Below are positions 43,600 to 50,758 of a stretch of DNA of 64,000 nucleotides, piece after piece (the first letter of the stretch is position 1; the number at the start of each line of letters is the position of its first letter). Origin of the DNA: JBAZWV01 sp964393325 (GTDB taxonomy: Bacteria > Patescibacteriota > Patescibacteriia > 2-12-FULL-60-25); assembly GCA_964393325.1 (NCBI GenBank), contig CAYMTE010000002.1, positions 1 to 64,000 of the forward strand, given 5' to 3'. The notes under the pieces were generated by a model. That model ran no database searches. It saw nothing but the letters and a program-made list of their open reading frames with translations, and was not told the DNA's origin. Made by a program: the position numbers and the translations under genes.

Positions 43600-43705
43600 A
43601 CTCACCACGATTCAACCGCCCCGTCATTCCGACCGAGGAGTCTACGACGAGCGGAGGAATCCCTTCGAAGGGGGTCCCTCGGCTCCGTATGACGTCGCTC
43701 GGGAC
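43600..43705. repeat. Repeat-like palindromic element between nusG and rplK
   Basis: CCGTCATTCCGACCGAGG (from about 43620) and CCTCGGCTCCGTATGACG (from about 43676) form an imperfect inverted repeat around GAGCGGAGGAATCCC. The CGTCATTCCGA...GGAATCC wording resembles dispersed extragenic palindromes known in many bacteria. No second full copy was seen in this window. Confidence 0.4.
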
Positions 43706-43719
43706 GACGGAACACGAAT

Positions 43720-44142
43720 ATGGCAAAGAAAGTAAAGACACTCATCAAACTCCAGATCGTTGGTGGTCAGGCGAACCCTGCCCCTCCGGTCGGTACCGCT
43801 CTCGGTCCGCAAGGATTGAACATCGCGGAATTCTGCAAGCGTTTCAATGACGCGACAGCAGATCGCCGCGGCGAAGTCGTCCCGTGTATCATCACGGTGT
43901 ACGAAGATCGCACCTACGATTTCATCCTCAAAATCGCTCCTGTCGCCGAAATGCTTAAGAAGGCCGCGGGAATCCAAAAGGGTTCCGGCAAGCCGCTCCA
44001 GGACAAAGTCGGTAAGGTGACAAAGGCTCAGATCCGCGAGATCGCCGAAAAGAAACTCCCAGACTTGAACTGTCACACTATCGAAGCTGCCATGAAGCAG
44101 GTCGAAGGGACAGCAAAGAACATGGGTCTCAACGTTGTCTAA
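43720..44142 (+). CDS. rplK: Ribosomal protein L11
   Basis: The 140-aa protein has the L11 N-terminal domain with NPAPPVGTALGPQGLNI and the C-terminal 23S rRNA-binding domain with KAAGIQKGSGKP and MKQVEGTAKNMGL. It forms the GTPase-associated centre with L10. Here it is followed by a perfect terminator and a separate membrane-protein gene, so the usual rplK-rplA operon is split. Confidence 0.96.
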   Translation: MAKKVKTLIKLQIVGGQANPAPPVGTALGPQGLNIAEFCKRFNDATADRRGEVVPCIITVYEDRTYDFILKIAPVAEMLKKAAGIQKGSGKPLQDKVGKVTKAQIREIAEKKLPDLNCHTIEAAMKQVEGTAKNMGLNVV

Positions 44143-44155
44143 CGACACACGATCC

Positions 44156-44181
44156 AAACCCCGCCGGAAACGGCGGGGTTT
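44156..44181 (+). terminator. Terminator after rplK
   Basis: A perfect 11-bp stem (AAACCCCGCCG / CGGCGGGGTTT) with a GAAA tetraloop starts 14 bases after the stop codon. Confidence 0.85.
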
Positions 44182-44186
44182 GTGTA

Positions 44187-44195
44187 TGCTATGCT
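44187..44195 (+). promoter_or_regulatory. Extended -10 of the 123-aa gene
   Basis: TGCTATGCT (TATGCT at 44190-44195) lies nine bases before the ATG at 44205, directly behind the rplK terminator. The transcript would be nearly leaderless. Confidence 0.5.
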
Positions 44196-44204
44196 GTACG
44201 TCAT

Positions 44205-44576
44205 ATGACCCCTTCCAAACCAAGCATTATCAAGAACATTTATTTTTACGCCGTTTCCCTCATCGCACTCATGATGATGGTGTTTTCGGTCGCTGATCTC
44301 GTAAACCTTGGTCTCAAGACATGGGTCTTCACGAAGGCGGATGATGCCAACTATTACATCCAACCCTGCGTTGTTCCGGCGCTCCCGCCAGGCACTGATG
44401 CGCCAAACGTGGACTACATGAAAAACTGCGAGGACAATAACCGTCAGCAGAAAGAAAACTACGAAGCACAGAAACAGCGAGATGCCGTCCGCGACCTCGC
44501 CTTCCTCGTCGTCGGCCTTCCCCTCTTTGCCTATCATTGGAAAACGATTCGAAGCGAATCCCGAGACGAAAAATAA
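44205..44576 (+). CDS. Small two-helix membrane protein between rplK and rplA
   Basis: The 123-aa protein has a membrane helix at about 10-34 (FYAVSLIALMMMVFSVADLVNLGL), an outside loop with two Cys (IQPCVV and KNCEDN) and several Tyr, and a second helix at about 97-112 (LAFLVVGLPLFAYHW). It resembles the DUF5671-type small membrane proteins of CPR bacteria, but I am not sure of that. The two loop cysteines could form a disulfide. It has its own promoter and terminator, so it is an independent unit between two ribosomal genes. Confidence 0.65.
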   Translation: MTPSKPSIIKNIYFYAVSLIALMMMVFSVADLVNLGLKTWVFTKADDANYYIQPCVVPALPPGTDAPNVDYMKNCEDNNRQQKENYEAQKQRDAVRDLAFLVVGLPLFAYHWKTIRSESRDEK

Positions 44577-44589
44577 CGGAAAATACCCA

Positions 44590-44615
44590 CCGCCCCGGAC
44601 TTGACCCCGGGGCGG
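44590..44615 (+). terminator. Terminator after the 123-aa membrane-protein gene
   Basis: A 9-bp stem (CCGCCCCGG / CCGGGGCGG) with an eight-base loop is followed by GTTTATAG. TATAGT (44619-44624) just after it may be the -10 of the rplA transcript. Confidence 0.75.
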
Positions 44616-44640
44616 GTTTATAGTAGAGTCACGCCATTAC

Positions 44641-44814
44641 AAATCTAACCGTGGAAGAGCCGATAACACCGGTTCATACCCCGGCCTTTCAGAACACGAT
44701 GAGATGCGATGACCTAGAGCCGAACGGACGCGAGACGTAGCAGCGCTACGATGAGCGGACGGACGTGCGAAGGTCGAGCAGATCGCGTTTTCTGGAAGGC
44801 TGCCCACCACAGCT
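44641..44814 (+). promoter_or_regulatory. Structured leader of rplA
   Basis: GCCTTTCAGAA (44684-44694) can pair with TTCTGGAAGGC (44790-44800) over 11 positions with one G-T pair, enclosing about 95 bases that contain a GTAGC-AGC-GCTAC hairpin. L1 is known to repress its own mRNA through an rRNA-like site, so this leader is a candidate L1 target. The ATG lies 14 bases after the stem. Confidence 0.45.
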
Positions 44815-45504
44815 ATGCCGCGTTCCAAACGCTACACCGAGCTCAAGAAGCTCGTTGATTCAAAGAAGCTCTATGCGCCGTCCGAGGCGATCGAGCTCGT
44901 AAAAAAGACGTCGACAACCAAATTCGACGCGACCGTCGAGATTCACATGAACCTCGGCATCGATCCGAAAAAGGGTGAACAACAGGTTCGCTCAACGCTC
45001 GTCATGCCGAACTCCATCGGGAAGACGAAGAAAGTCGCCGCGTTCGTTCCGGGCGACAAGGAAAAGGATGCAAAAGAAGCTGGTGCTGAAATCGTTGGCG
45101 GTGACGAGCTCATCGAAGAGATCGTGAAGTCAGGAAAAATCGATTTTGACGTCGCCGTTGCCACGCCCGACATGATGCCGAAGATGGCGAAGGTCGCAAA
45201 AATCCTCGGTCCAAAGGGTCTCATGCCGAACCCGAAGACGGATACCGTTGGCACGAACGTCAAGAAAATGGTGGAAGAACTCAAAAAGGGTAAGGTCACA
45301 ATCAAGAACGATGCGACCGGAAACATCCACCAGGCCATCGGAAAAACATCCTTGAACGAAGCAAAGCTGCTCGAAAACTTCACATCCGTTCTCGAGGCAA
45401 TCCGCAAATCAAAGCCGGCAAGCGCAAAAGGCACATACATCAAGACGCTTGTCCTCACGTCCACCATGGGTCCTTCCGTCCGGATCGATCCAAGCAAGGT
45501 CTAA
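44815..45504 (+). CDS. rplA: Ribosomal protein L1
   Basis: The 229-aa protein is full length. It starts MPRSKRYTELKKLVD, has DATVEIHMNLGIDPKK and the signature KVAKILGPKGLMPNPKTDTV, and ends TSTMGPSVRIDPSKV. L1 forms the ribosomal stalk that guides the exit of deacylated tRNA. It has its own leader rather than following rplK directly, and is followed by a terminator that leads straight into dcd. Confidence 0.96.
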   Translation: MPRSKRYTELKKLVDSKKLYAPSEAIELVKKTSTTKFDATVEIHMNLGIDPKKGEQQVRSTLVMPNSIGKTKKVAAFVPGDKEKDAKEAGAEIVGGDELIEEIVKSGKIDFDVAVATPDMMPKMAKVAKILGPKGLMPNPKTDTVGTNVKKMVEELKKGKVTIKNDATGNIHQAIGKTSLNEAKLLENFTSVLEAIRKSKPASAKGTYIKTLVLTSTMGPSVRIDPSKV

Positions 45505-45524
45505 GACGTTGTCGATAGATATCC

Positions 45525-45552
45525 ACACCCCCTCGTTCACGAGGGGGTTTGT
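45525..45552 (+). terminator. Terminator of rplA that also carries the dcd ribosome site
   Basis: The stem ACCCCCTCG / CGAGGGGGT (45527-45548) has a TTCA loop and a short T-run. Its 3' arm supplies GAGGGGG (45541-45547), eight bases before the dcd ATG, an ideal Shine-Dalgarno distance. The hairpin could both end the rplA transcript and hide the dcd ribosome site. Confidence 0.6.
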
Positions 45553-45555
45553 GAT

Positions 45556-46806
45556 ATGCAAGAACCTCGCAAAGCCCGGTTGCGCAGGAAGAACTTTCTC
45601 GATAAGGTTTTCGCCGATATGGTGAATCGTCCGGGTGCCATCCCTTACCAGCTCATCAACGAAATGATGGCTTCTGGCTACATCAAAAACGCGAGTCCAA
45701 ACGCCATCCAGCCGTCCTCGTTGGACCTCACGCTGACAAACGAGGTCTATCGCCTCCGTGGCTCGTATCTCCCCCGCCCCGGAGAGCGCGTCGAAGACAT
45801 CGCGTCACACGCGGCGCTCTACAAAACGACGCTTGATCTTCCGCTCGAAATCGGTGGCATCTATCTCGTCCGTCTCACGGAGGCGCTCCACCTCCCTCCA
45901 AGCATTCGAGCAACATCCTCAAATAAATCTTCAAGTGGTCGGATCGATCTTCGATCACGACTTCTCGCGGACGGCGTGCCTCGCTACGACTCCATTCCTG
46001 CCGGATACATCGGCTCGCTCTGGCTCGAAATCGTCCCAAAAAGTTTTCCGGTCAAACTCCATCCTGGCGACCGCGTGAATCAAATTCGATTCTTCCACGG
46101 CGAAGCGCGCCTCTCATCCCTCGAACACCGCATGGTGTATGACCGCTACCATCTGTTGCGCGACCATGCCAGCGAATACATCAAACCAACGGACGAGGTC
46201 GTACGCGACGGCGTCACGATGACAATCGATCTTTCGTCAGATGGCATCATCGGGTGGTCCGCAAAACGCGGCGCGACGAATATCCTGGACACGCATCGCT
46301 ACGATCATGATCCGCACGATTTCTTTGAGCCGATCGAACGACCGAAGAACGGAGAACTCACACTGCGACCAGGAACGTTTTACATTCTCGTCACAAAAGA
46401 ACGGATCCTCGTTCCACCAACACTTGCGGCCGAGATGGCGAATTATGATCCCTCCAAAGGAGAATTCCGTTCGCACTTCGCCGGCTTTTTTGATCCGGGC
46501 TGGGGTTGGACGGATCGCGAAGAAGAAAAAGGAACCGCCGCCGTTCTCGAAGTTGAGGCGTATGGGCATGAAATCATCCTGCGCGATGGACAGCCGATCT
46601 GCCTCATGGTCTATGAGCGATTATTGAGCTCCCCCGAAAAAACATACGGCCAAGAACTCAACTCGCACTACGCAGGACAGCGTGGACCACGACTTGCGAA
46701 ATGGTTCAAGGCCGCGGACACACAGACGCGTCGGACGCAGCCACGCCTGCTCATTGTGGAAGAAACGCGCACATGGGAAAATTCGGACCGCTATGACATC
46801 GGATAA
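45556..46806 (+). CDS. dcd: dCTP deaminase, long two-domain form
   Basis: The 416-aa protein contains two copies of the dUTPase/dCTP-deaminase fold. The first holds IQPSSLDLTLTNEV and the active-site motif SNKSSSGRIDLRSRLL, with GDRVNQIRF after it. The second spans about 215-380 and holds GTFYILVTKERI, FFDPGWGW and GQPICLMVYERL. This length matches the long 2'-deoxycytidine 5'-triphosphate deaminases of some proteobacteria, which turn dCTP into dUTP. It heads a run of six genes that carry dCTP to dTTP and overlaps the next gene by 14 bases. Confidence 0.85.
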   Translation: MQEPRKARLRRKNFLDKVFADMVNRPGAIPYQLINEMMASGYIKNASPNAIQPSSLDLTLTNEVYRLRGSYLPRPGERVEDIASHAALYKTTLDLPLEIGGIYLVRLTEALHLPPSIRATSSNKSSSGRIDLRSRLLADGVPRYDSIPAGYIGSLWLEIVPKSFPVKLHPGDRVNQIRFFHGEARLSSLEHRMVYDRYHLLRDHASEYIKPTDEVVRDGVTMTIDLSSDGIIGWSAKRGATNILDTHRYDHDPHDFFEPIERPKNGELTLRPGTFYILVTKERILVPPTLAAEMANYDPSKGEFRSHFAGFFDPGWGWTDREEEKGTAAVLEVEAYGHEIILRDGQPICLMVYERLLSSPEKTYGQELNSHYAGQRGPRLAKWFKAADTQTRRTQPRLLIVEETRTWENSDRYDIG

Positions 46807-47359
46807 TCGCATCGTCATCGGCCTTGTCGGCCGCAAAGGATCCGGAAAAGGCACCGTCGCGCGACTCCTCAAAGAGCGCTACGGCGCGTCCGTGTATCGG
46901 TACAGTGACATCTTACGTGACATCCTCGACCAGCTCTCCATCGACAAAACGCGAGAACATCTGATTGCGCTCTCCGAAATCCTTCGCAAGCACTATGGTG
47001 AAGATGTGCTCAAACACGCGATGATGGAACACGTTCGTCATGATGCCACACGACTCATCGTCATTGACGGCATTCGTCGCATGGATGATCTCACGCGTCT
47101 TGATGAGCTTGGAACATTTTATCTCGTGAGCATCACGGCTCCGGTCGAGCTTCGCTATCAACGTGCGACAGCACGCGGAGAAAATGCCGGAGAAACCACC
47201 CGAACGTTTGCCTCTTTTCAAAACATGGAATCGGCTCCCACGGAAAAAACCATCGCCGACGTCGAGCCGCACGCCTGGAAAATCATTGACAACACCGGGA
47301 GTTACGACGAACTCGCGAGCAAGGTTGACGAGCTCATGAACGTCATCAAACACACATGA
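46793..47359 (+). CDS. P-loop nucleotide or nucleoside kinase
   Basis: The 188-aa protein has a Walker A motif GLVGRKGSGKGTVARLL at its start, a Walker B-like RLIVIDGIRR near residue 94, and a lid-type Arg-rich stretch (RYQRATARGENAG) near 124. That is the layout of small-molecule kinases such as dNMP kinases or dephospho-CoA kinase. Its place between dcd and dut points to deoxynucleotide phosphorylation, but the substrate is inferred. The ATG at 46793 sits inside the end of dcd and the stop overlaps dut (ATGA). Confidence 0.75.
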   Translation: MTSDNRIVIGLVGRKGSGKGTVARLLKERYGASVYRYSDILRDILDQLSIDKTREHLIALSEILRKHYGEDVLKHAMMEHVRHDATRLIVIDGIRRMDDLTRLDELGTFYLVSITAPVELRYQRATARGENAGETTRTFASFQNMESAPTEKTIADVEPHAWKIIDNTGSYDELASKVDELMNVIKHT

Positions 47360-47784
47360 TCACTGTCCGCATCACCAAAATCGACCCACGCGCAACGATG
47401 CCGGAATACAAAACCCCGGGCGCGGCCGCATTCGATCTCTGCGTGATCGAACCCGCGACAATCCCCGCACGAAGCGCCGTACGGCTCCGGACGGGACTTG
47501 TGTTTAGCCTCCCGCAAGAGCACGTTCTATTGGTTTTTGCACGATCATCGCTCTTCGGAAAACACGGGCTCATGCTCGCGAACAGCGTTGGCGTCATTGA
47601 TCCAGACTATTGTGGCACAGAAGATGAACTCCTCCTCTCCGTCTGGAACCCTGGCGATGCAGACGTGCACATCGATGAAGGAACACGCCTATGCCAAGGC
47701 ATCATCTTGCCACGTCCGCAGATCCGTTTTGAAGAAGGTCCGATACAGGCATCTTCACGCGGTGGCTTTGGCTCGACGGGCTAA
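47356..47784 (+). CDS. dut: dUTP diphosphatase
   Basis: The 142-aa protein shows the five dUTPase motifs in order: TPGAAAFDL, ARSSLFGKHGL, NSVGVIDPDYCGT with the catalytic Asp and Tyr, RLCQGIIL, and the C-terminal Gly-rich GGFGSTG that closes over the uracil. It hydrolyses dUTP to dUMP, feeding thymidylate synthase encoded 24 bases downstream and keeping uracil out of DNA. The length is standard for the trimeric enzyme. Translation is coupled to the kinase through ATGA. Confidence 0.95.
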   Translation: MITVRITKIDPRATMPEYKTPGAAAFDLCVIEPATIPARSAVRLRTGLVFSLPQEHVLLVFARSSLFGKHGLMLANSVGVIDPDYCGTEDELLLSVWNPGDADVHIDEGTRLCQGIILPRPQIRFEEGPIQASSRGGFGSTG

Positions 47785-47808
47785 CGCGCGTCCTCTACTC
47801 TTTCCCGT

Positions 47809-48675
47809 ATGAAGTCCTACCTCGACATTGTTCGCCACGTTCTCGAACACGGCGAACGCAAACAAAACCGCACGGGCGTTGACGCGCTGACTGTCGCAGG
47901 CGTGATGTTTGAACACGATATGGCGCACGGATACCCACTTCTCACGACCAAAAAAGTGCCGTTCAAAACCATGCGGGTGGAGCTTGAATTTTTCATCAAA
48001 GGTTTAACGGACAAGCAATGGCTACAGGATCGCCGCTGTATGATCTGGAATGAATGGGCAAATCCCAAAAAGGCGCCCTACGGACACGACGAGGAGTCTA
48101 AAAAACGAATGATGGAAGAACGCGACCTCGGGCCGGTGTACGGGTTCCAGTGGCGTCATTTTGACGCGCCGTATCACGATCATGACTCGGACTATACGAA
48201 CCAAGGCATCGACCAACTCAAAAACGTCGTTGACCAGCTCAAGACGAATCCGAATGATCGACGCATGATCGTGATGGCGTGGAATCCAAAAGCACTCCCC
48301 GAGCAAGCACTACCGCCGTGCCACTACGGATTCCAAGTTACTGTCATTAACGGCAAGCTCAACCTTCTCTGGAATCAACGCTCGGTCGACACGATGCTCG
48401 GCCTTCCGTTCAATATCGCGAGCTACGCGCTTCTGTTGCATCTCCTCGCGAAAGAGGCGGGACTGCAAGAAGGAAAACTCATCGGCTTTTTGGCGGACAC
48501 ACATATCTACGTCAACCATATCGATGGCGCAAAGGAACAACTCGCCCGTGAACCGCGTCCACTTCCCCGCATCAAGACCGATCCGTTCACATCGATATTT
48601 GACTGGATCGGCGACCACACCACACTGGAGGGATACGAACCGCACGAAAAAATTGACTTCCCTATCGCCGTATAA
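47809..48675 (+). CDS. thyA: Thymidylate synthase ThyA
   Basis: The 288-aa protein has the folate-dependent ThyA features: RTGVDALTVAG near the start, the catalytic Cys in LPPCHYGFQ, the nucleotide-binding NQRSVDTMLGLPFNIASYA, and LADTHIYVNHIDG. It methylates dUMP to dTMP with methylenetetrahydrofolate. The dihydrofolate it leaves is recycled by dfrA, whose start codon lies two bases after its stop. An insert of about 20 residues (AYGHDEESKKRMMEERDLG region) occurs in the middle, as in many ThyA enzymes. Confidence 0.96.
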   Translation: MKSYLDIVRHVLEHGERKQNRTGVDALTVAGVMFEHDMAHGYPLLTTKKVPFKTMRVELEFFIKGLTDKQWLQDRRCMIWNEWANPKKAPYGHDEESKKRMMEERDLGPVYGFQWRHFDAPYHDHDSDYTNQGIDQLKNVVDQLKTNPNDRRMIVMAWNPKALPEQALPPCHYGFQVTVINGKLNLLWNQRSVDTMLGLPFNIASYALLLHLLAKEAGLQEGKLIGFLADTHIYVNHIDGAKEQLAREPRPLPRIKTDPFTSIFDWIGDHTTLEGYEPHEKIDFPIAV

Positions 48676-48677
48676 CC

Positions 48678-49151
48678 ATGATCACGCTCATCGCCGCGCT
48701 CTCTCGGAACGCTTGCATCGGTGCCAACGGATCGCTTCCTTGGCGCATCCCCGAAGACATGGCGCATTTTAAGGAGCTCACCATGGGACATGTTGTGATC
48801 ATGGGACGAAAAACATGGGAATCGATCCCTGAAACATTTCGACCGCTGCCCGGAAGGCAAAACGTCGTCGTAACGCGACAGCAGACATATCCCCTTCCCG
48901 AAGGCGTTGAACGCGCGTCATCCGTCGAAGACGCGCTTCTCATGCACGCAACCGACGATGTGTTCGTCATCGGCGGCGCAGAAGTCTATCGTGCATCCAT
49001 GGATCAAGCGGATCGTCTTGAAATCACCCACGTGAATAAAACCGTAGAAGGTGACGCCTTCTTTCCAGACATAGACGAGAAGACCTGGATCGAAACCGCC
49101 CGTGAGGATCATGATGGTTTTTCTTTTGTCACCTATGAGCGCCGTGCATAA
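48678..49151 (+). CDS. dfrA: Dihydrofolate reductase
   Basis: The 157-aa protein begins MITLIAALSRNACIGANGSLPWRIPEDM (shown here only as its family pattern), with the substrate-binding Asp in PEDMAHFK, the NADPH-binding GHVVIMGRKTWESIP, and VFVIGGAEVY near the end. It reduces dihydrofolate to tetrahydrofolate after thymidylate synthesis. Length and motif order are typical of chromosomal DHFR. Its end overlaps tmk by 17 bases, completing a tightly packed operon. Confidence 0.95.
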   Translation: MITLIAALSRNACIGANGSLPWRIPEDMAHFKELTMGHVVIMGRKTWESIPETFRPLPGRQNVVVTRQQTYPLPEGVERASSVEDALLMHATDDVFVIGGAEVYRASMDQADRLEITHVNKTVEGDAFFPDIDEKTWIETAREDHDGFSFVTYERRA

Positions 49152-49905
49152 ACACTCCGGTTTTTTCATCCAGATCGACGGAATCGACGGCTCTGGAAAA
49201 TCCACACTGCTCGCTGCGGCGACATCATGGGTCGAAGCACGCGGACTCAAGCTCTTTGACGTCGTCGCGTGGAGCAAGGAACACGGGCGCATCCCCGCAC
49301 CGGAAGACGTAGGAAATGCGGACGTGCTTCTTACCGCCGAGCCGACGCATGCGGGCATTGGTGCCGTGATCCGCGAAGAAATCATCAAAAAAGATGCGCC
49401 CTACAATGCACGCTTCGCCGCAGAAGCCTTCGCGCTCGACCGCGGTGTGCAATACACGCGACTCATTCTTCCGTTTTTGCACGCACAACCGCATCGATGG
49501 GTCATTCAAGACCGCGGTGTGCTTTCATCCATCGCCTATCAACCGCTGCAGTCAGCATGGGAACATGCGGATGATGCAAGAGCCGTCACAATCGACTGGA
49601 TTCGTGAGCTCGAAGGAAATCGCATTGCCCTCGAGAACCCTCCGGATGTATTTATCTTACTCGACATCGATCCTGCTATTGCGGAACAACGCCTTGCGGC
49701 GCGAGACGATAAACAAGATGACGCACGATATGAAGAAAAAGATTTTCAAATCGCGCTCGCCGAGCGATATCGAATGACAGCAACCACAAGCCCGCTCACC
49801 TCACAAGGAACGCGCATCATTCTCTTGAACGGAGCTGACACGAAAGAGCATATCGGCCTTAAAATGCATCAGCTGCTCACCGAACTTGCCGCGTCAAAAA
49901 CCTAG
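49135..49905 (+). CDS. tmk: Thymidylate kinase
   Basis: The protein has the Walker A motif QIDGIDGSGKST near its start, an Arg-containing ALDRGVQYTR and VIQDRGVLSS that match the DRY/DRH region, and a late LDIDPAIAEQRL with the lid Arg residues after it. It phosphorylates dTMP to dTDP, the final dedicated step here. At 256 aa from the ATG at 49135 it is longer than usual (about 210), with an insert around residues 40-70. The start lies within the end of dfrA. Confidence 0.88.
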   Translation: MSAVHKHSGFFIQIDGIDGSGKSTLLAAATSWVEARGLKLFDVVAWSKEHGRIPAPEDVGNADVLLTAEPTHAGIGAVIREEIIKKDAPYNARFAAEAFALDRGVQYTRLILPFLHAQPHRWVIQDRGVLSSIAYQPLQSAWEHADDARAVTIDWIRELEGNRIALENPPDVFILLDIDPAIAEQRLAARDDKQDDARYEEKDFQIALAERYRMTATTSPLTSQGTRIILLNGADTKEHIGLKMHQLLTELAASKT

Positions 49906-49914
49906 CGCCGTTCT

Positions 49915-49943
49915 TTGTCAAAAAAGGCGTATTTTGCTACCCT
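49915..49943 (+). promoter_or_regulatory. Promoter of the 249-aa membrane-protein gene
   Basis: TTGTCA (49915-49920) is followed after 17 bases by TACCCT (49938-49943), preceded by TGC. The -10 ends eight bases before the ATG at 49952, so the transcript is close to leaderless. Confidence 0.5.
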
Positions 49944-49951
49944 TCTTGTAT

Positions 49952-50701
49952 ATGGAAAACATGCCCAAACCACTGCCAGGCGCTGGAACGCTCATCTCTG
50001 ATTCGTGGAGCCTCTTTACCTCCACCTGGAATACAAGCGTCAAAACATCCAGCCTACTCATGTACGTTGGTTTGTCGTATTTCGTCGGTGGCCTTCTCAT
50101 CAAAGTCGATGGACGCCTCTCCCTGCTCGCACTCCTTATCTCCCTGGGAAGCGCCGTGGCATCCGTATGGATCAGCATTCGCGTCTACCTCACAATGCTG
50201 AACCTCGAAGAAGGAAAAGCTCCGATGGCAAGCACAGAAGAATCCAAAAAAGCCTGGTCACTCTTTCTCCCACTCCTGCTGATCGGCCTTCTTACGTTTC
50301 TCGTCGTACTCGGATCGTCGCTTCTCTTGATTCTTCCAGGTATCTATTTCGGCATTGCATTGTATTTCAGCCAGCTTATTCTTATTGACCAAGGCACTCG
50401 CGGCACGCAAGCGCTTGGTGCATCACGCGCGTTGGTTCGCGGACGCTGGTGGGGAACTTTCTGGCGCCTGCTTGCCGGAGGTATCGTCTTCGGCCTTTTA
50501 ACCGGCCTCGCCACCGCGATTGCCGTCTGGATCGTAGCTTCCATTGCAAACACCCAGGCATTCACCGGCGGTCAAGCATCCACAGATCCACTCGTACAAG
50601 GAATCCTCCAACTCGTCCAAATGGTGGTCGTTGCGGCATTCATGCCTCTCATGACCGGGTTTCAAGTTAAGCTCTACCGAGCCCTTCAGAAGACGCGATA
50701 G
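49952..50701 (+). CDS. Multi-pass membrane protein, unknown function
   Basis: From the ATG at 49952 the protein is 249 aa with about six hydrophobic segments: around 33-52, 58-82, 107-130, 132-152, 180-207 and 222-240. The sequence between the middle segments (LILIDQGTRGTQALGASRALVRGRWW, seen in part) recalls the Y-x-D-x-x-G...AL--S motif of DUF975 or glycerophosphodiesterase membrane-domain proteins, whose roles are poorly known. It has its own promoter behind tmk and is followed by gatB. Confidence 0.7.
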   Translation: MENMPKPLPGAGTLISDSWSLFTSTWNTSVKTSSLLMYVGLSYFVGGLLIKVDGRLSLLALLISLGSAVASVWISIRVYLTMLNLEEGKAPMASTEESKKAWSLFLPLLLIGLLTFLVVLGSSLLLILPGIYFGIALYFSQLILIDQGTRGTQALGASRALVRGRWWGTFWRLLAGGIVFGLLTGLATAIAVWIVASIANTQAFTGGQASTDPLVQGILQLVQMVVVAAFMPLMTGFQVKLYRALQKTR

Positions 50702-50758
50702 CGTGTTCGTCACAATCAATGCGGCCCCCTCTTACGTCTCACGAGGGTTTGATTTACT

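Noticed and set aside
50725..50750. Possible terminator before gatB
   Set aside because: Only CCCTC/GAGGG can pair across a ten-base loop, too weak to call.
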